Assembly: GCF_007859945.1 (NCBI RefSeq)
Contig: NZ_SJPQ01000004.1
Coordinates: 496,001 to 560,000 of the forward strand
DNA from: Pseudobythopirellula maris
GTDB lineage: Bacteria; Planctomycetota; Planctomycetia; Pirellulales; Lacipirellulaceae
Reading direction: 5' to 3'
DNA length: 64,000 nt
Made by a program: the position numbers and the translations under genes. Positions 36,869 to 46,136 of this stretch are shown here, piece by piece. The notes under the pieces were generated by a model. That model was given only the letters and a program-made list of their open reading frames with translations. It did not search any database and was not told where the DNA came from. How positions within the stretch are numbered: position 1 is the first letter of the stretch; every line of letters starts with the position of its first letter.

Positions 36869-37225
36869 GGCGCGTGGTGTGGCGGGGCGCGGGCCACGAG
36901 GGCGCGCGGTTGGGGGCTCGGGGGTCGCTACAACAATAGGTCACCCAGAGCTGTGGACCCCCGTAGAGGCGCGCCACGGGCGCTCGCCGGACCAAGCTCG
37001 CCACAGAGCGGCCCGCAGAGCCGCTACAGGCCGGAGAACCGGCGCCGCTCGGCCGACGCGACAGAGGCGTGGCCTGTCATGCGAGGTTGATGGCCTCGCG
37101 TTGGCCCTGACGCCCGCGGCTCTCGGGCGGCCCATAAAAAAAGGCTTAGTGGGACGTGTGTCCCACTAAGCCTTGGATAATTTCGCTTTACTCTGCATGA
37201 TCCGAAAGAGCGGATCAGCAATAGA
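36869..37225. other. Region upstream of the ATPase operon
   Basis: 357 nt between the ATPase start and the PEP-CTERM stop. It holds the terminator at 37141-37174 and GC-rich sequence. TATTGT on the minus strand near 36935 is a weak -10 candidate for the ATPase operon. No gene was seen. Confidence 0.4.
37141..37174 (-). terminator. Rho-independent terminator of the PEP-CTERM gene
   Basis: A perfect 15-bp stem, AAGGCTTAGTGGGAC with its exact reverse complement, and a 4-nt loop (37156-37159). On the minus strand it is followed by a run of seven T (37136-37142 complement). It begins about 50 nt beyond the gene's stop codon. Confidence 0.9.
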
Positions 37226-38047
37226 TCATGAGCGGCGCCGGGCGACCAAGCCCATAGCCGTCAGCATGCCGAACACGGTCAGCATGCCCGGCTCAGGGAT
37301 CGCCCCGCCGGAAGCGGCGGCGGCGTTGAAGTCAGAAACCACGTAGCCCTCGGCGCCCGAGACGTAGTTCGACAGCGTGTCACCGAACACCCAGTTGAAG
37401 CCGTAGGCGACGTGGGAGCCAAATACATCGGGGGCGCCGGAACCGACGCCGTTGGCGGCGTTCAGGATGTAGCTCGCCGGCGGCGGGGCAATGGTGAGCG
37501 AGGCCAGGTCGCCGAACGTCAGCGGGTCGGGGCCGAACAAGGTGTGCACCCAAGAGGAATTAGTGTTCCAGCCCGGCGTCTCGTAGACCTTGGCGACCGT
37601 GCCCGAGATGTCAGCGAAGCTGAGGTCGTAGGTCTTGCTGCCGTCCCCGTTCGTGGTGAACAGCGACTGGAAAGCGGGGTTGGAGGGCTCGTTGGCGATC
37701 ACGGCGTAGTTCGTGCCGTCGGTGACCCACACGTTGAAGTAAGGGGCCACGGCGGGTCCCGAACCGGCCGTGAAACGCGTCGTGTCGTCGTGACGGGTGA
37801 TGCTCAATTGGGTGATGTCGCCAATCGTCGAACCGTTGATGTCATTCGAGCCCAAGCCCGCCTTCATGCCGCTGGCGGAAATCACGAACTCCGTGGCGCC
37901 GGGAACGTAAGCATTGTTGGCGAGAATCGAGGGCGGAGTGCCGCCACTGTCACGAATGACAAACGAGTCGAAGACCGATGCGTTGGCGAGCGAGGCGCCC
38001 GACATTGCAAGCAGAGCTAGCGACGTCACGAAGAGATTCTTGTTCAT
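37226..38047 (-). CDS. PEP-CTERM-anchored secreted protein
   Basis: 273 residues. Signal peptide MNKNLFVTSLALLAMSGASLANAS. The C-terminus IPEPGMLTVFGMLTAMGLVARRRS is a complete PEP-CTERM sorting signal: PEP motif, hydrophobic helix and basic tail, recognised by an exosortase. The body is beta-rich, Gly/Asp/Thr-rich and has no family I recognise. AAGAAG precedes the ATG. It has its own terminator and is flanked by AT-richer sequence upstream (38100-38160). Confidence 0.88.
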   Translation of the reverse strand: MNKNLFVTSLALLAMSGASLANASVFDSFVIRDSGGTPPSILANNAYVPGATEFVISASGMKAGLGSNDINGSTIGDITQLSITRHDDTTRFTAGSGPAVAPYFNVWVTDGTNYAVIANEPSNPAFQSLFTTNGDGSKTYDLSFADISGTVAKVYETPGWNTNSSWVHTLFGPDPLTFGDLASLTIAPPPASYILNAANGVGSGAPDVFGSHVAYGFNWVFGDTLSNYVSGAEGYVVSDFNAAAASGGAIPEPGMLTVFGMLTAMGLVARRRS

Positions 38048-38305
38048 CTTCTTGTTGCTTCTCGACGGAGGAATGGAACCGGTGGTTATAGGCCTTGCGC
38101 GTCGCGAGACCGTTATTGATGCGATTACTAATATTACACGAATTTTCGGACCCCCGCACTAGGGGGCATCGTAAATCGCCCAAATTACCGTCTTCCTAGC
38201 TGGGGGCAGATGACCAAATTTCTTTCTAACTTGTTTTGTGGCATAGGTTTACATCAGAATCGCAATGCGGATCGGCGGCTTAGTCCTAAAAATCGCGTCT
38301 GCCGC

Positions 38306-39889
38306 CTACCACCACCCCAACATCTTCCAGTAAGGCAGACCCACGCCTAACCACACGGCCAGGTGCAGCAGCGAGACGAACCAGCCGACCGCGAACCAGC
38401 GGTTGGCCGACACGTAGCCCAGGCCGTAGTAGATCACCACCGGGCCGCTGGAGTAGTTGGTCGTGCAGCCGCACAGGTTCGAGAAGTAGGCCACCAGCGC
38501 GACCATCAGCAGCGGCGGGGCGCCGACCGACAGGGCGACCGAGAAGAAGACCGCGGCGAACGCCAGGATGTGGCCCGTGAGCATCGAGAAGGCGTACATC
38601 GAATAGAAGTAGACGATGGCTAGCACGATGGCCGTGGTGAGTGGCGGCAGGCCGGTCACCTCGGCGCCGACCCGGTCGGCGAGCCAGGCGACGAAGCCGG
38701 TCGCCTTGAGCGCCGAGGCCATGGTCACCAACCCGCCGAGCCAGATCAGCGCGTCCCAGGCGGCGGCGTTGCCGATAACGTCTTTCCAGCGCTCGACGCC
38801 CAGCACAACGAGAGCCGCCACGCCCAACAATGCCACCATCGCCGTGGGCAACGACGCACCGAGCCATGCCTTCTGCAGCGGGCCCGTCGCCCACAGCAGC
38901 AGCATGCCTGCGAGCACCGTGGCCATCGTCGCCTGCTTGGGGGTCCAGGCGCCCATGTCGCGCAATTCGCTGCGGGCCTCTTCCCTCGCGGCGCCGGAGC
39001 AATCGGCCTGCGGCTTGCACACCCCATAGATGAACAGCGGCAAGATCGCCATGCTCACGAGCCCCGGCGCCAACGCCCCCAGGATCCAGCGGCCCCAGCC
39101 GAACTGGACGCCGAACACGTCGCTGGCGGCGGCGCTCACCAGCGGGTTGGCGGCCATGCCGGTGAGGAACATCGCCGCGGCGATGAGGTTGGCGTGGGCG
39201 CCGACCAAAGTGAGGTACGCCCCCGCCCGGCGTGGGTTCTCTTCGGCCGTCGAGCCCAAGGCGTGCGACAGCGAGTTGACGATCGGCGCCATGACGCCGC
39301 CGCCGCGGGCGGTGTTCGACGGGATGAAGGGGGCGAGGCAGAGCTCGGCCAGCGTGATGGCGTAGCCGAGCCCGAGCGTCGTGCCGCCCAGGCGGCTGAT
39401 CATCGTCAGCGCAATCCGGCGGCCGAGCCCGGTGCGGATCATCGCCCCGGCGACGAGGAACGCGGCGACGACGAGCCAGACGGTCGTGTTGGCGAATCCG
39501 GTCAGGGAGTAGGCGAAGGATTCCTTCAAACGTACTTGCCAAGAGGGAATTTCCAGACCGTTCGTTGCGTATGGAGTCATTGTCTGAGGATTTGATAGCC
39601 CCATGACGTCTCGCCAAGCGATGGCCGCTTGCGAATTGGGATGGCTCGCATCATAGAAGACGCCGGTCGTAGCGAGCGCAAGCAGCCCGATCATGACACA
39701 TGGCCCCATCGGCAACGGCCGCAGCAGGAAGCCCATGATCGTCGCCGCGAACACGGCGGCGGTGTGCCACGCCGGCGTGCTGAGGCCCTCCGGCGCCGGC
39801 GAGAACCACAGCGCCACGCCGACCGCCACGCAGAACCACAGGCGGATGAGGTTGCGCGGTTCGGCTTGTGGAGAAGTGGATTCGGGCAT
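38306..39889 (-). CDS. DASS-family (SLC13) anion:sodium symporter
   Basis: 527 residues with about 12 hydrophobic helices. The two SNT-like motifs are FIPSNTARGGG and LCGCTTNYSSGPVVIYYGLGY, as in CitT/SodiT carriers of di- and tricarboxylates. ATG 39889 is chosen because an upstream extension would run into a palindromic repeat. It lies downstream of the LarA-like gene on the same strand across that repeat, so a shared role in organic acid use is possible. Confidence 0.9.
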   Translation of the reverse strand: MPESTSPQAEPRNLIRLWFCVAVGVALWFSPAPEGLSTPAWHTAAVFAATIMGFLLRPLPMGPCVMIGLLALATTGVFYDASHPNSQAAIAWRDVMGLSNPQTMTPYATNGLEIPSWQVRLKESFAYSLTGFANTTVWLVVAAFLVAGAMIRTGLGRRIALTMISRLGGTTLGLGYAITLAELCLAPFIPSNTARGGGVMAPIVNSLSHALGSTAEENPRRAGAYLTLVGAHANLIAAAMFLTGMAANPLVSAAASDVFGVQFGWGRWILGALAPGLVSMAILPLFIYGVCKPQADCSGAAREEARSELRDMGAWTPKQATMATVLAGMLLLWATGPLQKAWLGASLPTAMVALLGVAALVVLGVERWKDVIGNAAAWDALIWLGGLVTMASALKATGFVAWLADRVGAEVTGLPPLTTAIVLAIVYFYSMYAFSMLTGHILAFAAVFFSVALSVGAPPLLMVALVAYFSNLCGCTTNYSSGPVVIYYGLGYVSANRWFAVGWFVSLLHLAVWLGVGLPYWKMLGWW

Positions 39890-39900
39890 GAGAAAAGGTT

Positions 39901-39989
39901 CTGTAGGGAACGCCCTCGGTGGCGTTCCGGATCCTAAGTACCAGCCGTATCGCAGGGGCATGGAACGCCACGGAGGGCGTTCCCTACAG
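39901..39989. repeat. REP/BIME element, GGAACGCC family, copy 1
   Basis: Two 28-bp arms (39901-39928 and 39962-39989) are inverted copies differing at one position; each starts or ends with CTGTAGGGAACGCC. Each arm also folds alone, since GGAACGCC pairs with GGCGTTCC around 6 nt. The double-hairpin layout is typical of REP doublets mobilised by RAYT transposases. The second copy is at 53052-53139. Confidence 0.85.
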
Positions 39990-39997
39990 GGGGGTGG

Positions 39998-41257
39998 TTA
40001 TTCCGGCAGCCGCGAGCGGTGCGCCCAAAGCCCCAACGCCGGGTTGGCGATGTAGTAAAAGCGGTCGTCCCCTTCGCCGTTCCAGCCGGGGCGCATCTGC
40101 TTGGGGTCGTACTTGCCGAGCGACTTGATCAGGTCGCCGTACTGGTAGCCCACGCCCTCGATCTCTTCACGCGAAAGCTTGCCCGGGCAGTAGGTGACGC
40201 TGAACCGCCCTTCGGGCGAGCCGTGTATCAGGTGTGCGGCGGCCGACAGGTTGGCCCGCAGCTCGGGGTCGTCTTCGACCTTCTTGAGGACCTCCGGCGT
40301 GGTGCGGTAGCCGTGCTTGCGGATCAGGCGGTCGATCTCGGGGTCCTCGCCGAACTCGCGCACGCCCGGCGCCAAGATGATCAATTCGCCGTCGTCGGCG
40401 ATCGCCATCCGAGTGCGGTAAATCGCTTTGTTCCCCAGCCAGGTGCTCTTGAACTCCTCGGGGTCGAGGTAGACAACCATCTTCTTCGGCTGCTCGGGCA
40501 AAAGATCGAAGTTCACTTCGAGCGACAACGCGGCGGCTTGCTCGAAGCAGTCGACGTCGTCGCCGATGTACAGGCCGCGCACCTGGCCGTCGCTCACGAC
40601 GGTGAGCACGTACAGCAGCGGCATCTCTTGGCAGAACTTGTCTTGGGCGTGGTTGAGGATCTGGCGTAGCGGGTTGTCGGCCCGGCCCATGACGCGCTCC
40701 ATGCCGTAGGCGGCCGAGAGAAAATGGCTCTCGTTGATGCCGCGTACGCCGCCGGCGCCGACGAAGATGTTCTTGTTGTAGTTGGCCATGCCGATCACCT
40801 CGTGCGGCACGACCTGGCCGACCGAGACGATCAGGTCGTGGCCCCCTTCGACCAGCAGCCGGTTGGTCTGGGCGGGCCACGCCTCGGTCCAGTTGCCCTC
40901 GGTCACCTCGCTCACGAAGTCGGCTGGCACCTCGCCGAGCGTCACCACGTCGTCGCGCCAGCGATGCACCCGAATCAGGTCGCGCGGGAGCGAGGGGAAC
41001 ATCGCGTCGAGTTCCGCGTCGGTCATCGCGAAGTGGGTGCCGAGCGCGGGGAGCACGTCGACGAGCTTCTCGCCCAGCAGGTCGTGCAGCATGCAGGTGA
41101 TCGGCCCGGCGTAGCTGTGGCTGCGCGTGTAGTCGGGCGGAACGGCCAAGACCCGTTCGCGCGGGCCGAGCTTGGCGAGTGTCTCCTCGAGTGCCGCGCG
41201 GATCTGGTCGTCGGTGATCACGGCGTCGGCGGCGCCGTGGGCGTAGTGGGTCGTCAT
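39998..41257 (-). CDS. Lactate racemase-like protein (LarA/DUF2088 family)
   Basis: 419 residues. VPPDYTRSHSYAGP, GTHFAMTDAELDAMF and VPHEVIGMANYNKNIFVGAGG (in two parts) match LarA, including histidines and the lysine (NK in NYNKNIF) that in LarA attaches the nickel-pincer cofactor, followed by NESHF. Such enzymes racemise or epimerise 2-hydroxy acids. No larB/larC/larE maturation genes lie in the window. The substrate may differ from lactate. Confidence 0.85.
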   Translation of the reverse strand: MTTHYAHGAADAVITDDQIRAALEETLAKLGPRERVLAVPPDYTRSHSYAGPITCMLHDLLGEKLVDVLPALGTHFAMTDAELDAMFPSLPRDLIRVHRWRDDVVTLGEVPADFVSEVTEGNWTEAWPAQTNRLLVEGGHDLIVSVGQVVPHEVIGMANYNKNIFVGAGGVRGINESHFLSAAYGMERVMGRADNPLRQILNHAQDKFCQEMPLLYVLTVVSDGQVRGLYIGDDVDCFEQAAALSLEVNFDLLPEQPKKMVVYLDPEEFKSTWLGNKAIYRTRMAIADDGELIILAPGVREFGEDPEIDRLIRKHGYRTTPEVLKKVEDDPELRANLSAAAHLIHGSPEGRFSVTYCPGKLSREEIEGVGYQYGDLIKSLGKYDPKQMRPGWNGEGDDRFYYIANPALGLWAHRSRLPE

Positions 41258-41358
41258 GGGGGGCTGCTGAATACGAGAAGCGGAATGAATGCCATTAAAT
41301 TACCAACCGTTGCACGCACGCGATACAGACGCTCGCCGCCTGCATCGTGAGAGTTTGC

Positions 41359-41444
41359 TGTGGGAGGCGTCTTTGACGCCGGTAACGGCATGCCTGCCAT
41401 GGATCGCTGGCTGAGCGTCATCGGCGTCGGAGACGCCTCCCACG
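41359..41444. repeat. REP/BIME element, GGGAGGCGTC family
   Basis: The left arm (41360-41382) is GTGGGAGGCGTC then TTTGACGCCGG. The right arm (41422-41443) is its reverse complement apart from two bases. Each arm also forms a small hairpin, GGCGTC with GACGCC. It has the same ~87-bp double-hairpin architecture as the element at 39901 but a different sequence. Confidence 0.8.
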
Positions 41445-41462
41445 GTTAGCCGGCAATCAGCC

Positions 41463-42269
41463 TCAGTCTTGGGCCAATTCATCGGCCCGCGTTTGGTCGA
41501 CACGCAGCCGGCGGATCGCCGTCGCCAGGCCGGTCTCGGGGTCGCAGTCGACGATCGAGCCGTTGAGCACGACGTCCTCGTCGGCCACGTCGAACGGGTG
41601 GGGCATGCCGGTCAGCGTGGCCGCCATCACGCGCTCGATCCGTCGGCCGAGGATGCTCTCGTGCGGTCCGGTCATGCCGACGTCGCACTGGAAAGCCGTG
41701 CCGCCGGGCAGCAGGCGTTCGTCGGCGGTGGCGACATGGGTGTGGGTGCCCAGCACGGCGGTCACCCGGCCGTCGAGGTAGCGGCCCATGATCTGCGCCT
41801 CGCTGGTGGCCTCGACGTGGAAATCGACAAACCGCACCTTGATGTCGGAAGGCATTTCGGCCAGCAGCGCGTCGGCGGCGCGCCACGGGCTGTCGATCGG
41901 CTTCATGAAGAGCTGGCCCAGCAGGCAGCAAAAAGCGACCGGCGTGCCGTCCTTCGTCGTCACGGTGGCCCAGCGCCGCCCGACCGCCTCCTTGGGCAGG
42001 TTGGCGGGCCGGACGATGTTCGTCTCGCTCTCGAGCGTGGGGAAGATCTCGCGGCGCCTGAACACGTGGTCGCCGAGCGTGACCGCGTCGACCCCCGCGC
42101 CCATCAGCTCCTTGTAGATCTTAGGCGTCATGCCCGAGCCGGCAGCCGCGTTCTCGGCGTTGGCGATCACCAAGTCGAGGCCCTCGGCTTCGATCAGCCC
42201 CGGCAGAGCGCGCTGCACGATCACCCGCCCGGGCTTGCCGACGATGTCGCCGATGAAGAGAAATCGCAT
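41463..42269 (-). CDS. ymdB: YmdB-type metallophosphoesterase (TIGR00282 family)
   Basis: 268 residues. Metal-site motifs in order: GDIVGKPGR (6-14), NAENAAAG, TLGDHVFRR, VDFHVEATSEA and GTHTHVATADE, then CDVGMTGP. YmdB hydrolyses 2',3'-cyclic nucleotides, including cAMP, in Bacillus. It lies 122 nt downstream of rny on the same strand, the same neighbourhood as in Firmicutes. Two tandem 15-bp units occupy its leader. Confidence 0.94.
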   Translation of the reverse strand: MRFLFIGDIVGKPGRVIVQRALPGLIEAEGLDLVIANAENAAAGSGMTPKIYKELMGAGVDAVTLGDHVFRRREIFPTLESETNIVRPANLPKEAVGRRWATVTTKDGTPVAFCCLLGQLFMKPIDSPWRAADALLAEMPSDIKVRFVDFHVEATSEAQIMGRYLDGRVTAVLGTHTHVATADERLLPGGTAFQCDVGMTGPHESILGRRIERVMAATLTGMPHPFDVADEDVVLNGSIVDCDPETGLATAIRRLRVDQTRADELAQD

Positions 42270-42281
42270 GCGAGTTAGAAG

Positions 42282-42311
42282 GGAGAGCAGGAGAAAGGAG
42301 AGCAGGAGAAA
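42282..42311. repeat. Two perfect tandem 15-bp units
   Basis: GGAGAGCAGGAGAAA is repeated exactly (42282-42296 and 42297-42311) in the rny-ymdB gap, immediately upstream of the ymdB start on the minus strand. It makes the ymdB leader pyrimidine-rich. A partly complementary segment with CTTCTTCTCC lies at about 42356-42365. Confidence 0.75.
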
Positions 42312-42391
42312 GACGAGTAGCGTATTGCTCGTGCTGCCAGCCGTTTCTGATCGCCTTCTTCTCCTTTCTACTGGTCCATTGTTCTACTGCT

Positions 42392-43942
42392 CTACTTCGC
42401 GGTGCCCGTGAAACGCGACTCACGGATCATCGTCACGCGGATCTCGCCCGGGTACGTGAGCTGCTTCTCGAATGCCTGGGCGATGTCACGGCAGATCTTG
42501 GCGGCCGACTCGTCGGTCGTCTGCTTCGTGTTGGCGATCACACGCACCTCGCGGCCCGCCTGGATGGCGAACGCCTGGTGGACGCCCTGGAAGCCGGTGG
42601 CGATCGCCTCGAGCTCCTGCATCCGCTTGATGTAGCGGTCGAGCGTCTCGCGGCGGGCGCCGGGACGCGACGCGCTGCAGGCGTCGGCCGCGGCGCACAT
42701 GACGGTGTACGGCATGTCGGGGCGGATGTCGTCGTGGTGGCCGAGGGCGGCGTGGACCACCACTTCGTTCTCGCCGTAGCGTTTGAGGAGGTCGGCGCCT
42801 ATCTTCGGGTGCCCACCCTCGGCGTCGTGGTCGGCCGCCTTGCCGATGTCGTGCAGCAGGCCGGCGCGGCGGGCCAAGTCGCCGTCGTAGCCCATCTCCT
42901 CGGCCAACAGGCCAGTGACGAAAGCGACCTCGATCGAGTGCCGCAGCACGTTCTGGCTGTAGCTCGTGCGGTAGCGCAGCCGGCCGAGCAGGTGGATCAC
43001 CTTGTCGTGCAGGCCGTGGACGCCGACCTCTTGGGCCGCTTCCTCGCCGAACCGCTTGATCTCGCCCTCAACCTCGACCTCGGTCTCTTTGACCAGCTCT
43101 TCAATGCGTGTGGGATGGATGCGGCCGTCGGCGATCAGCTTGCCCAGCGCGATGCGGGCCACTTCGCGGCGCACGGGGTCGAACGAGCTGACGATCACCA
43201 CGCCGGGCGTGTCGTCGATAATGACGTCGACACCGGTCTCCTTCTCGAAGGAGCGGATGTTGCGCCCCTCGCGGCCGATGATGCGGCCCTTCATCTCGTC
43301 ACTGGGGATGTCGACCGTGCTCGTGGTCGCCTCGGCGGTGTGGGCGGCGGCGAAGCGTTGCACGCTGGTGATCAGCAGTTCCTTGGCCTTGGCGTCGCAC
43401 TTCTCGGCCAGGGCCTTCTCAGCACGCATGATGCGGGCGCCCTGCTCGTTGGCGAGCTCCGTGTCGAGCCGCTCCAACAGCTGCTTGGTCGCCTCCTCGG
43501 CGCTGAGGCCGCTGAGTTGGTGCAGGGTCTGACGTTCAACGTCCAGCAGGTCGTCGAGCTCCGACTGGCGGCGCCCGGCGTCTTCGAGCTGCTCGGCCAG
43601 GCGGCGCTGGTTGCTCTCGACCATTTTCTCCTGCTTCTCGAGCTGCGAGGCGCGGCTCTGTAGCACGTCTTCTTGCTTGTCGAGCTGCCGCTCACGCTCG
43701 TGCAGCTGCTGCCGCACGCTGTTCATCTGCTCCTCGATCTTCGATTTTTCAGCCATGGCCAATTCCTTGGCCTCGATCTCGGCGTCCTTGTGACGAGCCT
43801 GGGCTTGCATCTCGGCCCGCTCGATGATCTGCGAAGCTTCCTTCTCGGCGTCCCACTTGCGCAGGCGGCCCAGCAGCAAGGTGCCGCCGATGCCGAGGCC
43901 CGCTGAAGCGGCGAATCCCGCCAGCATTAAAATCGGTTCCAT
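42392..43942 (-). CDS. rny: Ribonuclease Y
   Basis: 516-residue membrane-anchored endoribonuclease initiating mRNA decay. An N-terminal helix ([20 protein letters not shown]) is followed by a long coiled coil to about residue 200, the KH domain ([20 protein letters not shown]) and the HD domain ([14 protein letters not shown] pair). The C-terminus has the conserved [14 protein letters not shown] 43942 is chosen because it gives the standard MEPILML... start; a reading from 44152 adds 70 unlikely residues. Operon with ymdB. Confidence 0.97.
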   Translation of the reverse strand: MEPILMLAGFAASAGLGIGGTLLLGRLRKWDAEKEASQIIERAEMQAQARHKDAEIEAKELAMAEKSKIEEQMNSVRQQLHERERQLDKQEDVLQSRASQLEKQEKMVESNQRRLAEQLEDAGRRQSELDDLLDVERQTLHQLSGLSAEEATKQLLERLDTELANEQGARIMRAEKALAEKCDAKAKELLITSVQRFAAAHTAEATTSTVDIPSDEMKGRIIGREGRNIRSFEKETGVDVIIDDTPGVVIVSSFDPVRREVARIALGKLIADGRIHPTRIEELVKETEVEVEGEIKRFGEEAAQEVGVHGLHDKVIHLLGRLRYRTSYSQNVLRHSIEVAFVTGLLAEEMGYDGDLARRAGLLHDIGKAADHDAEGGHPKIGADLLKRYGENEVVVHAALGHHDDIRPDMPYTVMCAAADACSASRPGARRETLDRYIKRMQELEAIATGFQGVHQAFAIQAGREVRVIANTKQTTDESAAKICRDIAQAFEKQLTYPGEIRVTMIRESRFTGTAK

Positions 43943-44834
43943 GGTCGCTACCGTGTTTTCTAACTTGTGGCGAGGCGAGCGCGGCGTCGTGCCGGCCGGT
44001 TGCCGTTGTCCGGGGAAATACGATTCTGGTCGGGGCGACCTAGCTGCAGCGGCGATCGATCGCCGAGCGCAACGGGCGCCAAAATCATGTGTCGCTAACC
44101 AGCGAACGGTGTTCGTGCAGAACCGAACAAGAAACCGCCGCGAGCGGCTCACCCTTTAGGGGGGCCGACGCGAAGCGAACTTCCGCATTGAAACGCAGCG
44201 CCAGTGGCGTCTTCAGCTAACTGCCGACGCCAACCAATCTCTCCAGCCCATCACCGGCGGCGACCAGGAGTCGCCCGGCGGACCGCCGAGGGGGTAACCC
44301 CGCTGGGGACGGCAATCAGCGTTGCGGGCTTGCCCAAAGGCGTGGCCGGCAGAGCTGGTAGCCGCGGTGGCTTGATGAGGACAAAGGCCGGGCTCGCGTC
44401 GCAAGCCGGCCTCGGCGCTCTCACGATCGCACACGCCTAGCAGCGCAGCGAGCAGCCGTGAGAGCAGCCCCATCATGAGCAGGGAGAACGTTGGTTGTAC
44501 AGTACGTGTCAAAGTGGGAAGATTCCCTTGTGCGACTCTTTGTTCGGCGCCGAGCTTGGCCCGCCACCGGCTCACGATCCAGATGATAAAAAAGATGACA
44601 GCAATGAATCCGGACGCGGTTTGATCACTCTTCGGTCACGCGTCGCCCCTCGTGAAGACTCCCTCGGCGGGCAATCTTGCCAGCGGCGGGAGAAAGCGAG
44701 AAGCACGCGTTTCACGCCTCGTCGGGAGCTCGAGATTCGAGGCCGACGGTCGTCCCAAATCACTATAGTGATTAGGGTTGCGACGTAGCGATCAAACTGG
44801 ACGAAATGTAACCAATTCTTAACCCTGCCGCAAC
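43943..44834. other. Large intergenic region between rny and tilS
   Basis: 892 nt between divergent genes. I could not support any coding sequence: open frames on both strands lack family resemblance and convincing ribosome sites. It contains the palindrome at 44758-44773 and GTACAGTAC near 44499. An unannotated small RNA cannot be excluded. Confidence 0.4.
44758..44773. promoter_or_regulatory. 16-bp perfect palindrome upstream of tilS
   Basis: AATCACTATAGTGATT is a perfect palindrome 61 nt upstream of the tilS start. Its centre includes TATAGT, a good -10 hexamer. It resembles a dimeric regulator site, but no -35 at proper spacing was found and no regulator is nearby. Confidence 0.35.
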
Positions 44835-45953
44835 ATGGGACCCCCTGAAAACGCGATGGGTTGGCTTCCGGCGGGGAACCAACGCACCCAAGAAACACAC
44901 ACCGTATTGAGCCACCCGCCACGCGACTCCGAAGCCTGCTTTGAGCCGACAGGCGACCCCTTCGAGCGGGCCGTGGCCGAGGCGTGGCCCGCCGCCGAAT
45001 GGCGAGATGTGAACGTCTTGGTCGCCGTTTCAGGGGGGGGCGACAGCTTGGCGTTGATGCGAGCGTTGGCGTCGCTTGCGCGGGCTAGGCCCGGCAAGGG
45101 CGGTCTGATCGTGGCCCATTTCAACCACGCCTTGCGCGGGGAAGAATCACAGGGCGATCAGCGGCTCGTTGCCTCGCTTTGCTCGCAATTGGGGCTGCCG
45201 CTCGAGACCGATTCCGCTCAGGGCGAAGCCCGCAGTGAAGAATCGGCCCGGGACGAGCGATACGCGTTTTTCCGCGCCGCGGCCGATCGGCTGGGGGCTC
45301 GTTTCGTCGCCACGGCCCACACGGCCGACGACCAGGTGGAAACAGTGCTGTTCCGCCTGCTGCGTGGCGCAGGGCTCGGAGGCGCTGCGGGCACGCCCCG
45401 CTGCCGGGTGTTGAGCCCCAGCTGCACGGTCGTCCGGCCGATGCTCGGCCTACAGGGCGCCGATGCGCTCGCGTATCTAAAGCGGCTCGGCCAAGACCAC
45501 CGCCACGACTCGTCGAATGACTCGCGTCATTTCACCCGCAACTGGCTCCGTGGAGAATTGCTGCCTCAGATCCGCGAGCGGATGGGGGAAGGAGTCGACG
45601 AGGCGGTACTTCGCTTTGCCGAGCAGGCGGCCGAGGCCCAGCTCTTCATCGCCGCCGAGGCGGCGCGTTTGCTCGAATTGGCTCAGATGCCGGCGGGCAG
45701 CCCCGGTGCTGTGCGGCTCGCTTGCGAGCCGTTGTCCGAGGCGTCAGCGTTGCTGGCGCGCGAGGCGATCAAGCTCGCGTGGCGGCGGGCGGGCTGGCCC
45801 GAGGGGGCGATGGCCGCCCGTCATTGGGCCGAACTGCTAGCGATCGCTCGGGGGGATTCGGCCGCCAGCGATATGCCGGGGGCGATTCACGCCCTGGTGG
45901 AGGGTCGCGGCGGCCGCCGAGCCATGGTGCTGGCGCCGAAGCGGGGTCAGTAG
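44835..45953 (+). CDS. tilS: tRNA(Ile)-lysidine synthase
   Basis: 372 residues. PP-loop ATPase that converts C34 of the AUA-reading tRNA-Ile to lysidine. Signature VAVSGGGDSLALMRAL at about 64-79, then VAHFNHALRG, EESARDERYAFF, TAHTADDQVETVLFRLLRGAGLGG and DSSNDSRHFTRNWLRGELLP. The C-terminal domain is short, lacking the long extension of the E. coli enzyme. The start is uncertain: ATG 44835 gives ~60 residues before the PP-loop; later ATG 44856 is also possible. Confidence 0.93.
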   Translation: MGPPENAMGWLPAGNQRTQETHTVLSHPPRDSEACFEPTGDPFERAVAEAWPAAEWRDVNVLVAVSGGGDSLALMRALASLARARPGKGGLIVAHFNHALRGEESQGDQRLVASLCSQLGLPLETDSAQGEARSEESARDERYAFFRAAADRLGARFVATAHTADDQVETVLFRLLRGAGLGGAAGTPRCRVLSPSCTVVRPMLGLQGADALAYLKRLGQDHRHDSSNDSRHFTRNWLRGELLPQIRERMGEGVDEAVLRFAEQAAEAQLFIAAEAARLLELAQMPAGSPGAVRLACEPLSEASALLAREAIKLAWRRAGWPEGAMAARHWAELLAIARGDSAASDMPGAIHALVEGRGGRRAMVLAPKRGQ

Positions 45954-46136
45954 GATTCTGACCCTCGCCGTGGGGCTGCTAGCACCGCGGCGGCAGGCCG
46001 CCACGCGTGTCGTCTTGACCCGTGCGGAGCCCGAGGCCTACTATCCCGCGCAAACCGATGGTCCCATCGGCCAACCCCAAGTCTTCACGCGACTTACGCC
46101 GCCATCTTCACGCGACTGATCAATTTCTTCTGGGCC

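Noticed and set aside
44160-44834. Several 80-120 codon open frames
   Set aside because: No family resemblance, no ribosome sites, and overlapping frames of equal quality on both strands.
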